Assembly (NCBI GenBank): GCA_025201805.1
Contig: MU619308.1
Location: forward strand, 1-64,000
Origin: Parasitella parasitica
Lineage: Eukaryota; Mucoromycota; Mucoromycetes; Mucorales; Mucoraceae
Length of the DNA: 64,000 nucleotides
Reading direction: 5' to 3'
Made by a program: the position numbers and the translations under genes. The notes under the pieces were generated by a model, which saw nothing but the letters and a program-made list of their open reading frames with translations, ran no database searches and was not told the DNA's origin. Below, piece after piece: positions 22,087 to 34,492 of the stretch. Each line of letters opens with the position of its first letter. Position 1 is the stretch's first letter.

Positions 22087-24676
22087 TACTTTTTTTTTCC
22101 TTCTTCTTCTTCTTCCTTTATTTGTATCTACTATCGCCTCTCTTTCGAATATCATCGAAATAAACATTGAAAATTGTACGAAAAATCTTTTATTAGCCTG
22201 GGGATTCATCAGGGTAAGCTAACAAATCTAGTAATCTCCTGAATACAAATTGGCTGATAATATCTTGGGCTGTTTGGCCGACCTGTAAGAAAATACTGCA
22301 GGGTTTTTCATAATGGTTCATTCTGCAATGCATGTAACAATGGTGAGGAAGTGCTTTTGCAGCATAAACAATAAATTTAACTTTCCGCATTGTTATCCCT
22401 TGAGTGTATAAACTTAGTAACAACAGTTAATATACTATTAATATTGACTTGTTCTCCAATTTCATTCAGTAGAGCACTTGGTTAAACTTAATACCAAGCA
22501 AAACAATGAAAAACTCAAGTCTCAATAACGTTCTACAAATCTAGCTATGGATATATACAGGCACAACAACAAATACTTTGTATGCACAGCAATCACATTA
22601 GTGCTACAGCATCAGATGAGTTGATCCACAATGGACGAGGAAGTCTTAAACGGCTATGTTCAAGACCAAACTTGGTAATATTCCAGACACACATTACACA
22701 ACTGTATTCGAGCCAAATGCCAGCACGATAAGAAGGAAAGTAGATGTTGTCTGAGATGCTTGAAAGAAAACTGTGCTGTAAAAAAATATGCGAGGTCTCA
22801 AAAAGAAAATCAATAATCCTTGCAAAGAGTCGGTCAATTATCTCGATTAGTTGATGTAAGATATCCTAAAATGTAAAAAATACTGCATTCAGCTGTTAAT
22901 TTATACTTGGGTTCTACTTGTTTGCACTTAAAAGATAGTTTGTTCATCATAAGCTATAAATTTCATCTCAATAGAGTACGTAAGCATGTATTACTTGGTA
23001 AATAATATAAATATGGCAGGCAGAACAGTCTTTTGCAGCTCGATTTGTAAAATCCTACCAAAGATAAAATTTACCCTGAATTGAAATAAATAAGCGTTGA
23101 TTCACAAGAAAAGAAAAGCTATATTTATGGAATCAATCTGTCTAAAATCTCGCTTACTGCATTTTATATACTATTTGATCTTAAACAATGGTGTGAGGAT
23201 GATCGGTGGTAAAATCAAAGTCAAAGGTCGTGTCATGTTCATTATATCAACAAACTAATATTATATTATGGTATAATCTGATTATGGTGTTTTGCTCCAG
23301 AGGTAAAATTTCTAATAAATTGGACATCTGGTTATAGAATTGTTGAATATTCCATGCATGTGGTTATGCAATCCGTTCAATAAGGCAAACTTTTGAAGAC
23401 TCGAGAATTTTTTTTAAACTATTCTGGAGATTCCCCTTTATACGACAACGACGAAAGAATAGAGGCAGTGTGAACGAATAGAGCATAAAAGTTTGGTGGT
23501 TTATGGGCTTGATTGACGTAAGATATGGCAATTAATGTGCTTTGTTACCCTCGAACCCACTCAAAATCACAGCTTTTACTAATTACTCTGGATTGAGACA
23601 TCGCACTAATATGAAACTGTACAGAGGAGTAGAGGTAACGTAGGCAAGTACTGCATACAAAGTTGGTGGTATATGGACTTGACTTACGTAAGGTATGGCA
23701 AAAAACGTTCCGCTCACTTCGCTGCGGTAGGAGAAAAGCTATGTGGACATCTTCAAGGATACCCCGCCAAAAATCTTAAATATCAGTTTTATTGTTTACT
23801 GTTAACACTTATCGCATAAAATATCAATTGCTGCTTCGTTGCTTTATTAATTGGAAAAGTTAAGCTCAATTTACATATATAATATGAATAGTAGTGCCTG
23901 TTTTTCTGGTTAATGGCCAAAAAAATTAATTATTGCAACCAATTTAAATGATGGGAGATTTTTTTCGGTACAATTTTCAGTAGTGTTTCTGCATAACAAA
24001 GACTGATTGAGTCAACTCTACGGAAACTAAAAACTATTCAAGTTTCATATATAAGCTATACGTATATTTAGGTTTAAAAAAAAAGGGCTGCTGTAATCCT
24101 ATCAAGCAGAATTATTTTGTTGGTTTATGCTTTCAAATCTATGAAATTTTGTATGTCTCTATTATATTACATCTAGAACAAAATACTGTCCGAATACATT
24201 ATGTTATTGCTTAAAAAAGAATCACAATCGCCAAAAACAGAGGAAAATAGCTAATGATATGTAGTAAGTGAGGATCCTGGGCCATCTATGCAAGATACAA
24301 GTTCAAGCCCCTAAAAGATACAGCGCTATCATTTTTTAGCAGATTTAATCATGGGACAGGAAAGTGTTCTGTTGCATTCAACAACGACCACAAGAAACAT
24401 CTTCCCCTTGCTTGAAATTACGACGAATTTGCAAAGTGAGCAACTTGAGGTAAACAAGTGAATTACGTTTACTTGAGTATGGTTTAATTGGATTTCTGCT
24501 TAACTTGCATTAAATCTTGAGATTTATGGTTGATATTACCAGATGAGTTTTCTAGTGCATAGCTGCACAAAGTCTGACGCAACTATACAGATTATTTATG
24601 CTTAACTTTCTATTTATTGCCGTTAAAATATTTATAGATATGATACAGGTTTTTGTTTGATGTGCGGAACGAGGGT
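22087..24676. other. Gene-poor 2.6 kb with relics and a direct repeat
   Basis: No intact gene seen. It contains a Cys-rich relic at 22,684-22,823 (separate entry) and two imperfect 45-bp direct repeats (23487-23532 and 23658-23702). Elsewhere the sequence is AT-rich with short frames only. Confidence 0.5.
22684..22823 (+). pseudogene. Possible Zn2Cys6 transcription factor relic
   Basis: One frame reads HNCIRAKCQHDKKESRCC, then LRCLKENCAV, followed by basic residues and a stop. The Cys spacing resembles a fungal Zn2Cys6 binuclear cluster, but one expected Cys is missing. There is no intact start upstream (an ATG at about 22,632 runs into TAA in another frame) and no downstream body. It could be a decayed regulator or chance. 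Confidence 0.3.
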
Positions 24677-25474
24677 CTAGTTGTTCTTGACTAGCTTACT
24701 ATCATCAATAAGATTGTTCTTGACGAGATAGTCCAAGATGCTTTGAACGCCTTGTTCAACCGAGACTTCGTGAGTCTTGATATGAATTTCAGCATTTTCA
24801 GGAGCCTCATAGGGGGCTGAGATACCAGTGAATTCCTTGATTTCGCCAGCCTTAGCCTTAACGTAGAGGCCTTTGGGATCACGCTTCTCGACAACATCAA
24901 GAGGAGCATCTGCAAAGACTTCGATAAAAGGAATATTGGCAGCTTTGTGGAGCTCTCTAGCAGAGTCACGATCAGCTCTATAAGGACTGATAAAGGCAGT
25001 GATGGCAATAGCAGAAGAATCAGCAAATAGCTTGGCTACCTATGTTTTCCCGAAAAAAATTGTGAGTAACTTCAACGTTCCAACAAACACACACAATCCT
25101 TTCTCTCTCTCTCTCTCTCTCTCTCCCTATATTATATTTACCTCTGAGATACGACGAATATTTTCAGTACGGTCATCAGGACCGAATCCCAAGTTCTTGT
25201 TTAACCCGAAACGAATATTGTCACCGTCTAAGCGATAAGCATTGATGCCAGAATGGAGTAGAGTTTGTTCCAAAGCAGTAGCCAGAGTGGATTTACCAGA
25301 AGCAGAGAGGCCGGTAAACCAAAGAGTGAAACCCTAAAATCAGTAATGTTCAGCGATCAATCTTCTGGGTCGTCACCTTCATCATGCTGGATTAGCTCTT
25401 ACCTTTTGTTTCAAGAGACCCTGGCGTTCTTCCAAAGAGACGCTTCCGCTGTGCCAAGTGATATTAGTAGCCAT
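24677..25474 (-). CDS. MET14: Adenylyl-sulfate (APS) kinase
   Basis: Exons 25403-25474, 25142-25333 and 24677-25039 encode 208 aa, matching the family length. Motifs in order: the P-loop [26 protein letters not shown] with the DGDN substrate site, [48 protein letters not shown] and the lid region [12 protein letters not shown]. It phosphorylates adenylyl sulfate to PAPS in sulfate assimilation and is cytosolic. Intron 2 carries a (CT)n run at about 25101-25125. The symbol is given by clear homology to yeast Met14. Confidence 0.95.
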
Positions 25475-25650
25475 TTTTTGTTTTTTTCGGTTAATTCAAT
25501 GCAAGTATATTTTTTTGAAAAGAAAGTGAAAGAGGGTCGAGTTTATTTCAAGAAATTTATATGTGGAGCCAGGCGGAGATGAGTGTATGCAAACAATGTA
25601 GTTTTTATTGGCGGTTCCTGGGATTGCGCCATATGGTAGTCCAATGTGTA

Positions 25651-26398
25651 TCATTTTGTGCGCAAGCAAGAAAGTCCAGAAAAGAGATCCCATAGAGCAT
25701 TTGCACTGAAAGTGATGAATAGAAGCATACCAAAGCTCACGCCTGTATTATAAAAGTTACACCTATTTTTTGTGGAATTATTAAAAATAGCACAGATTTA
25801 TCATCGTATATAATAGCAAGTACCATCCATCAAAGCCTCCAGCAGGACATGTATAGGCTCCAATCTCCATGCTGATAGATATTCCTAATATTACTGCGAG
25901 TAATGTATCCATGGCAAGTCCAATTGCTGGTTTTATATTTCCACTGCTGTTGCTAAATCTTAATGATAGTTGAACGTAAATGCAAAAGGAACTCCAAACA
26001 AATGCAACCCATTCAACGCCATAAAAAAAGTACAACAGTGCTACATTGTCAAATGGTACCGATGTTCTACCAGACCACTATATTATTTGATCAACCGTCA
26101 ATGGAATTTGGCATAAAGGTTATTTGTTTATGAGTCGACCTACTGTATTGGCGCTTGCTTGGAACCCAAATGAGCCTATCACACAAAGTATTTGAGTTAC
26201 CCGGAGAATAAGCTTCCATCTGCCTGCAATGCTATTTTGATCTTGTGCTTTTTGCAACTGTTGCTCTTCAGTGATAATTGTTTTCTCGTTGATATCACTG
26301 TTTGCGATAGATGATGAGGACGACGAATGAGGCAAATCAGATTGCGATGCTGTCTGGTACGCTGGTGGAGGAAAAACTTTGTCGCGATTTTCTTCCAT
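25651..26398 (-). CDS. Four-helix MARVEL-like membrane protein
   Basis: Exons 26144-26398, 25824-26077 and 25651-25762 give 206 aa. The N-terminus (about 60 residues) is cytosolic and Pro/Ser/Gln-rich. Four hydrophobic segments follow: KLILRVTQILCVIGSFGF, LYFFYGVEWVAFVWSSFC, MDTLLAVILGISISMEIGAY and VSFGMLLFITFSANALWDLF. The third exon supplies CNFYNTGVSFG and the last helix. If the frame is simply read on into intron 2, that helix is lost, so the three-exon model is preferred. The layout fits fungal MARVEL-type proteins of the plasma membrane or secretory pathway; the family assignment is by pattern only. Confidence 0.75.
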
Positions 26399-27256
26399 CT
26401 TCTAGTGGTTCTATAATTTATGAAATTTAGGGAAAAAAAAAAAAAAAACCAGAAACCTATATACTATTTTTTATACATCTCTGATCGTATCGAGACTCTT
26501 TCATTTTATGATCGATGGTCGTATGTAGCATACGTTTGTTTATTGAAAACAACAAGGGATTTTAAATCAAACCTTCCAGCAGTTTGAAAAGAATACAGAG
26601 TCTTCTACCGCTGCAAAAGTTAAGCAGATGTTGCGATTCCACAGATTTTATCAGATGCTACTTTTATGACTCAAAGGTGTGAATACATCTGTGATGATTA
26701 CTTTCTAAGCAACAATTTCATCGGTGAACTTGCACCAAATTTCTAACAGAAAATAAAAAAATATGCAAGAACAATTGATACATCGTATCACTAAATTTCT
26801 CATTTAATCATAATAGATGCTGATCTTGCATTACTACATAATCTTTGCAAGTTTGGATCATGAGATGTTTAGCAGCGATGACGATAATAACACGCTGATT
26901 TTCACATTTAAACCACCGTCCAATGTTGAGATATTTGGCTTTAGATTATTATAGAAGGGTATTTGGTTGAAATACACTCGGTATCAACCAAAAAGACACC
27001 TTCAATATATTTTGAAATTGAAGGGAAGCGAAAATTTGTCGACAATACCGTAGCATATCGTGAGATAGGAGCTTGCTAATCAACAAAATATAGCGCATTG
27101 TTAACGTCCAGCTGAGAAGGGTTCCTGAGTAATAAACAACAAGGACCAATAAAAAAAGACTTGCAAAAATCACATTTAAATCAGCATTTTTCAAAGCAAA
27201 TCAAATGCGTTTTTCCCTTTTCTTCTTTTCTTCACACCCTTACAATATAAATCGTA
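26399..27256. other. Divergent intergenic region, only small open frames
   Basis: It lies between the MARVEL-like gene (minus) and the alkaline phosphatase gene (plus). A 45-codon frame at about 26817-26954 (MLILHYYIIFASLDHEMF) and a Gln/Thr-rich frame near 26560 look faintly coding, but no gene could be assembled. Confidence 0.45.
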
Positions 27257-29261
27257 ATGGCCAGTAAGTCAAACTACAGTTCCATACCAAATGACGATCC
27301 AGAAAGGCCATTTGGTGTTTACCAAAAGCCAACCAATGTAGGCTTCCACGCACAAAATACAAATCCAGGTGCTCGATTTAAATCTTTTGTTTATTTTTGC
27401 TATAGAAAAAAAGGCTCCACATTATTGTTGGTGCGGCAATTATTGGCATTACAGGAGCCATTGTGGTTATTTCTACGGTGTTGTTAGGGAGCAGAGCTGA
27501 TCCAGGTAAGTTTATGCAATACATACTTGTGATATCATGATGATTAACGAACTGGTTTGAAAAAAAAAAAAAACCAGTTCCCAAAAAGAACGTGATCATG
27601 ATGATCAGTGATGGATTTGGGCCAGCCTCAGAAACATTTGCTAGGCAATACTATCAATGGTTGGAGCATAAAGAGTACAAAAGCATTTTACCGCTAGATG
27701 AGATTATCGTGGGCCAAAGCCGCACGCAGAGTTCATCTAGTTTGGTGACTGATAGCGCTGCAGGGGCAACAGCATTTTCTTGCGCTAAGAAATCGTACAA
27801 CGGAGCTATTGGAGGTAAATGCGTGCATTTTTAGTTTGTTGCTTGTCATTTACATAATCTTTTTTTTTTCAATGAATAGTGGATCCCAATGAGTCGCCTT
27901 GTGGTACAGTTTTGGAATCTGCAAAACTACATAAAAACATGTTGACTGGTCTTGTCGTAACTTCTCGTGTCACCCATGCTACTCCTGCTGCATTCTCAGC
28001 TCATGTCCTTGATCGAGACAATGAAAACTTGATTGCTGTACAGCAGATTGGCCACAACCCATTGGGCCGCACTGTGGACTTGATGTTTGGCGGCGGTACC
28101 TGTGAATTTACAAAAAATTCATCTGCAGGAAGCTGTCGATTTGATGATCGTGATTTATTCGCTGAAGCCAAGAAGCAGTTTGGCTGGAGTGTCGTCTTGG
28201 ACAAGCCAGAATACGAGGCTCTGCAGACTGAGGACGTAGAGTTGCCGTTGATGGCATTGTTTGCTCCTGGAGTAAGTTTGCAAATGCAGTGACTTTATAC
28301 CTCAAGTAATTTAACATGCAAATTCAAACAGCACATGAGTTTTGAAATGGATAGAGATCCTCGTCAGCAACCTGCTTTGCATCAGATGGTAACCAAGGCA
28401 TTAGATATCCTCAAAACCAAATCCGACGAACAAGACACTGGCTTCTTTTTGATGATCGAAGGAAGCCGCATTGACATGGCTGCTCACAACAATGACCCTG
28501 CCGCTCATTTCCATGATATTTTAGAATACCATAGAACCGTTGAATTGGTCAAGAAATTCGTTGATGAAAATCCAAACACAGTTGTCATCTCTACGAGCGA
28601 CCACGAAACTGGCGGTTTTACTACTGGCAGACAAGTGGGCGAAGATTATCCAGAATACAAATGGAATCCTGAAGTGGTCCATCGCGTGCGCAATTCTTCG
28701 GAATCATTAGCCAATGCTTGGGCTGCCTCGACCAATGTTCGTAGCCAAGGTTACCTCAAAAAGGTTTTGATACAATCTGGCTTGGGCATTCAGGACGCCA
28801 CCCCTCAAGAGATTGAAAAGATCACAAATTGGAAATCCAGCGGTAAGACTGTGGAGGAGCTGTCTTGGCTGTTTTCGGATATGGTTTCCCGTCGTGCATT
28901 GCTGGGTGTAAGTCCTGCAATATTATCAACAAAGAGAGGCTAATTGATTAACCTCTTCTTCTCTCTAACGTACACATAGTGGTCTACCCATGGTCACACG
29001 GCCGTGGATGTAAATCTTTATGCAAAGGGTGACGGCACTGAAGTTTTGAGAGGAAGCCATGAGAATACTGACATTGGCGATTTCATGGTTGATTTTCTTG
29101 GCTTGAAGTTGGATGAGCTTACGCATAAACTTGCCAATTGCAGGTAAGAAAAAGAAAGATGGCTGTTTCATTTAAACTGACTTTACTGTTACAGCACTGG
29201 GCCTCCTGCTGCAGACCTGACTAGTCTAGGTAACAGTAAGGCTGCTGTTTACCATGGTTAG
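27257..29261 (+). CDS. PHO8: Vacuolar-type alkaline phosphatase
   Basis: Seven exons: 27257-27337, 27406-27505, 27578-27814, 27880-28271, 28332-28907, 28980-29143 and 29195-29261, giving 538 aa. A short cytosolic tail and one signal-anchor helix (RLHIIVGAAIIGITGAIVV) make it a type II membrane protein like yeast Pho8. Catalytic motifs are complete: MISDGFGPAS (metal Asp), VTDSAAGATAFS with the nucleophile Ser, TSRVTHATPAAF, EGSRIDMAAHNND, STSDHETGG and STHGHTAVDV. It hydrolyses phosphomonoesters with two Zn and one Mg. The first intron was placed at 27338 because the obvious later donor shifts the frame of the membrane helix. Vacuolar location is inferred from the family. Confidence 0.93.
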
Positions 29262-29450
29262 GTCAACTTTTATTGGATGCAGGTGTTGATGACTAACCCA
29301 AACATCAATTGCAAGCATTGACTGACATCATCTTTACGAGAATTACACGCTATTCCAAAAGTTCGTCGTGTGTTAATTGATCAAAATAAAAATACATCTT
29401 TTTCATCTTTTTATTTTTGCTTTTCCTTTCATCAAAAAAAAAGAAAAAAA

Positions 29451-30315
29451 ATGCTCTCCATCGCTGCTCGTTCAATCAAGTCTAGTTCATTCAAGTCAGC
29501 CCTCCGTCCCTTGACTGCAGTCCGCACCAAGGTTACATTGCCAGATCTTCCTTATGGTTATGACGTGAGTAAATGTGCGCATGCTTCGTCACAGATTACT
29601 AATCCAAAGGTATGCTTAGGCTCTTGAACCCTACATCAACACTGAGATCATGAAGCTTCATCATTCCAAGCATCATCAGACCTACGTCAACGGATTCAAC
29701 CAAGCCGAGGAGAAACTTCAAGGAGCTTTCAAGTCCAACGATTTGACCGAACAGCTTGCCCTCCAAAATGCTCTTAAATTCAACGGTGGTGGCCACATCA
29801 ATCACACTCTCTTTTGGCAAAACTTGGCCCCCAAAGGTAAGGGCGGTGGATCTCTTCCTAAGGGCGCCTTGGCATCTGCGATTGACAAGGAATTCGGTTC
29901 GTTTGACGAATTCGTCAAAAAGTTCAACACTGCTGCTGCTGGTGTTCAAGGTAAGAAATGAGACGGCTCTAATTGATGGCTCTGGCTCTGCAAACTAATC
30001 TTTTGTTATCGCTGCAATTAGGCTCTGGTTGGGCTTGGTTGGTAAGTTGCACAGCTTGAAATCATGTTGATATCATGTTTTGCCAACATTTTTGTTAATT
30101 GAAACCAGGGTTACAACAAGCAATTCAAACGCGTTGAGATTACCACTACTGCCAATCAAGATCCTTTGCTCACTTTGACTCCTCTTTTGGGCATTGATGT
30201 TTGGGAGCATGCCTACTACTTGCAGTACAAGAATGTTCGTCCTGACTATCTCAAGAACATTTGGGAGGTTGTTAACTGGGAAACTGTCGCTGAGCGTTTT
30301 GCCAAAGCTGCTTAA
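29451..30315 (+). CDS. SOD2: Mitochondrial manganese superoxide dismutase
   Basis: Exons 29451-29564, 29620-29950, 30022-30041 and 30109-30315 encode 223 aa. The N-terminus ([20 protein letters not shown]) is a basic, Ser-rich mitochondrial presequence. Mn ligands are visible in [22 protein letters not shown] and [13 protein letters not shown] (Asp and His). The third exon is only 20 nt and encodes SGWAWL, a strictly conserved segment, so it must be included. Its 3' end lies 63 bp from the convergent Rab7 gene. Confidence 0.96.
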
Positions 30316-30378
30316 ACCGATCCATTGATTTCAGTAATAATAATAATAATAAACGCACCCCACTTTATTGATTTCATC

Positions 30379-31278
<900 letters not shown>

Positions 31279-31781
31279 TGTTAAATTGAGGAAAAGAAAT
31301 GAGGAAAAAAAAAAAAAAAAAAAAGCTGTATTATTATAAATGAGATTTCGTTCAAAACCATCAACTCCGAACGATCTGTTCTGTGCTACCCCCAAACAAT
31401 CAGAGACACAGTTTTTACACGACGTACAATGAACGATACGCAAAATTGTTGCAAAATCATAGGACAATGAGCTTTGATGTCACATGGCGTTGTACGGTAA
31501 ATATCAGCCATTATAGCACTGAAGCATTGAAACATGTCTGTCGTAAAATGACGTTGTTTGTCTGAGTTGAGCGTATAGCTTCCAACAAAGTGTCCAAACG
31601 TCAAGAATATCCTGACAATAAAGGCCCATGAAACTGAAGCCCACTCAAAAGCTGCTGCCAATCTTTCGCCAGAGAAATGCAGATCCGGGGGGGGGGTTTT
31701 TTTGCTCCTAAAAAAGGATTTTGGCTGCTTGAAGTGAAGGTTTGTCTAGATACACTTTTTTTTATAATTTTATTGGTAGTA
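31279..31781. other. Intergenic, no gene seen
   Basis: Spacer between the Chs4-like gene 3' end and the Rab7 promoter, both on the minus strand. It has an A run (about 31307-31324) and a G run (about 31688-31697). Overlapping open frames on both strands look non-coding. Confidence 0.5.
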
Positions 31782-32766
31782 TCACATGATGGCACACTGA
31801 GAATCTCTATTAATATTATTTTTTGCGCTTGAGGCTACAACGGAAAGTCTTTTGTCTTGAGCCTTAGCACGTTTCTTTTCATTCTTTTGCTGCTTTACTA
31901 GACTTTCCAACAGCTGGATACGGTCTCGTGCTTCTTTATGATTGCCTTTCTTGACGGCTTTAGAATAGTAGTGGTGAGCTTGCGCAAAGTCTCTTGGAAC
32001 ACCAATACCAATTTCATAATACCAGCTAAAACAAGACGAATTTGCATTAGTACAAATCCCTCTCTCCAAATAATACAGTGCTGCTGATACAAACTTACCC
32101 TAATAAATAACATGCATCAGCCAAGTCATGCTTTGCAGCTAAATGGCACCATTTGAATGCTGCATCTTCGTCTCGTGGCTGAGTTTTGGTCCACTTTGAT
32201 TCATCATGCTCAAAAATTGCTAATTGTTCTGTCTGCTGTTCAGCTGGGATTTTAACACCGTGATTGTAAATGCGGGAAAGACCCAGCATGGCATACGAAT
32301 TATTATCATTGTTAGCAGCAAGTTCGTAGTATTCGTGCGCTTTGCTGATATTGATGCGAGTGCCAAACAAGCCCTGCTCATGGATATAGCCGAGACGGCA
32401 TTGTGCGGTTGACATGCCCATGTCGGCGGCATGTTCAAGGAATGCGACAGCAGCAAATGTGCCACCATAGCTTTGTATTAATTCACTGTTGTGTGGAAAG
32501 AAAAGATAATTAATATAGTCATATTAAACCGGTTGTTCTGTGGACGTACCTAGGTATACTGATTGAGGGATAATCATTTGTAAGGAGTAATCCCAAGGTA
32601 TAAGGTGCTTCGGGGCATGTTCCAGTTGATTTCTCGGATGCTTTTATTAACAACTGAATTGCTCCCGCAATATTGCGTCTAGAACCGAATTCACCATTCA
32701 GATTAATCATGGCAATTCGCTATGAGGATGTATCAACAACATTAGTATGCATAATACAGATATTAG

Positions 32767-32797
<31 letters not shown>

Positions 32798-34492
32798 GCT
32801 ACTTACATAAATGGCTTCCACCAAGCCTAAACCAGCAGCATCTTCATATAACTGAAAGGACGTCATATATTCTTGTTCTCTTTCGTAGTACTGACCCACA
32901 GCAAACATAGCCTCAGGCACCTTTTCGTTTGCTGCGATTTCGTAATATCGAAGTGCCTTGGTAGAGCTTTTTCGAAATTTATACATGCCACGCTCATGCC
33001 AAAGAGCCAGTAAATAAGCAGCTTCACCCACATTCTGGTTGGCTAATTTTTTGATCCACTTTACGCCCTCGTCTTGCAGCATTTTTCTCTTTTTGCGGTT
33101 GTTGGCTTCTTCGCCCTCTTCGAAGGACTTGCTTTGGGTCAAGATAGAATCTCGGCGCATGGTGTTTAGTGTCGTGTGGGTATCCATACTACTGCGACGA
33201 CTACTGATGATACTCGCAGGTCGCCCGATGCTTGGGCTGGCGGTACCAGTCGTGCTTTGGCGAGAACGCTTCAACAGCGGCAGGCCAAGAGACAGGTTGG
33301 GTCGGAACGAATGACCTTGTCCGTCGTATAAGCTGGCGACTTCCAAGAGATACTTTGCATAAGCAAGTTGGACGCTGTGGTCCTGGGTTTTCAGCGCCAT
33401 GGTTCTGTAGAGTTTGATGGCTTCCGGGTGGTTTGTGAGGCTGTAGGAAGCCTTGCAGTATTTTGAAGAGGAGGATTGCTGCTGTTGCTGCTGGCGTTTA
33501 TATGTAGGGCGGATGGAGGAGGGCGTGAGAGACGGTGTTGTTGAAGCACTGCGAGCATGCTGGATTACAGGTAAACGGGTATTCGGGGTAGAAGTTGGAG
33601 TTGGAGTTGGGATTGGAGGGAGAGGACTCTGCTCGCGAAGTAAATCTTTGCTTTGACGGCGACGGTCTGCTGGCTGATGGTGTCGATTGACAGGTGTTGG
33701 ATCTAGGTTTCTATTCAATTCCTCCTGTTCGATTTCGTCAGGTGATTCAGTCAGTTCTTCTTCGGGTGCTGTGACCACCAACGCACTAACAGATTGTTGA
33801 GCAACTGAAGCAAGGCTCTTTTTTGTTGGAGAGGATGGGAAGAAGTCAGTATTGTGCTGCGGCAATTGGGGAGGAGAAGAGGGAGCGCCTGAAATGCTGA
33901 TATCATCTGTGGACGACGATAGCAAATGCGATTCCTCGCTGGTCAATAATGGCGCTAATGTTTCCAAAGGCGGTAGTAATTCCAGTTTCACGTTGTGTTT
34001 GTAATGTAAACGAGATGGGTATTGCTGCTCGACTAACGTCTTTGACACTTTTCTGATGACAGTAGGTTTGTACTCTTCAATTTGTTGTGGCTGGCCCGTA
34101 GCAGTAACATCTTGTTTGACGTTACCTTGCCAAGAGTTTGGTGGTGGTACTTCAACGATCTGTTGAGGCTCTTCTTGTAATTGCTGATGTATAGGGGTGT
34201 GCTGGATTTCAGGCGACGAAAGGATACTGTTTAATCCTGGCTTGTATTGGTCGTTTGTAAGATGCGGCTCATTGTCCTCTTCGTAAATGTCAGGGTTAAC
34301 AACTCTCAAAGTGAGGGGTTTGTTGAATGGTTGGTCACGAATGAGGGTGCCTGTTTCTGAATCAGCCGAAATCGTGCTATCATAATTCATCATCATATTA
34401 CTGCTATTATTCAACGACTGGGAAGATGATTTTGCGTTTAGATACTGGTGTGTTGGCAGCAATGACAAAGCCGCGTTTTTGTTTTGTGACAT
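31782..34492 (-). CDS. Sel1-repeat chitin synthase regulator, Chs4/Skt5-like
   Basis: Exons 32807-34492, 32550-32719, 32099-32485 and 31782-32025 encode 828 aa. The first about 350 residues are disordered, Pro/Ser/Gln-rich. At least six Sel1-like repeats follow from about residue 375 (AYLLALWHERGMYKFRKS, ALRYYEIAANEKVPEAMFAV, STAQCRLGYIHEQGLFGT, AFKWCHLAAKHDLADACYLL, and others). A basic helical tail ends in the CAAX box CAIM, predicted farnesylated. In yeast, Skt5/Chs4 is prenylated and activates and localises chitin synthase III. This protein is therefore likely a cell-wall regulator at sites of growth. Paralogues are common in Mucorales, so the exact counterpart is uncertain. Confidence 0.87.

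Noticed and set aside
26949-27194. 81-codon minus-strand hydrophobic frame upstream of alkaline phosphatase.
   Set aside because: No motif, no leader, and it overlaps the likely promoter of a well-supported gene; AT-rich DNA readily gives hydrophobic frames.
27378-27599. Simple read-through of the first alkaline phosphatase exon to 27487.
   Set aside because: It destroys the signal-anchor helix; splicing at 27338 puts a basic flank and hydrophobic helix in frame with the catalytic domain.
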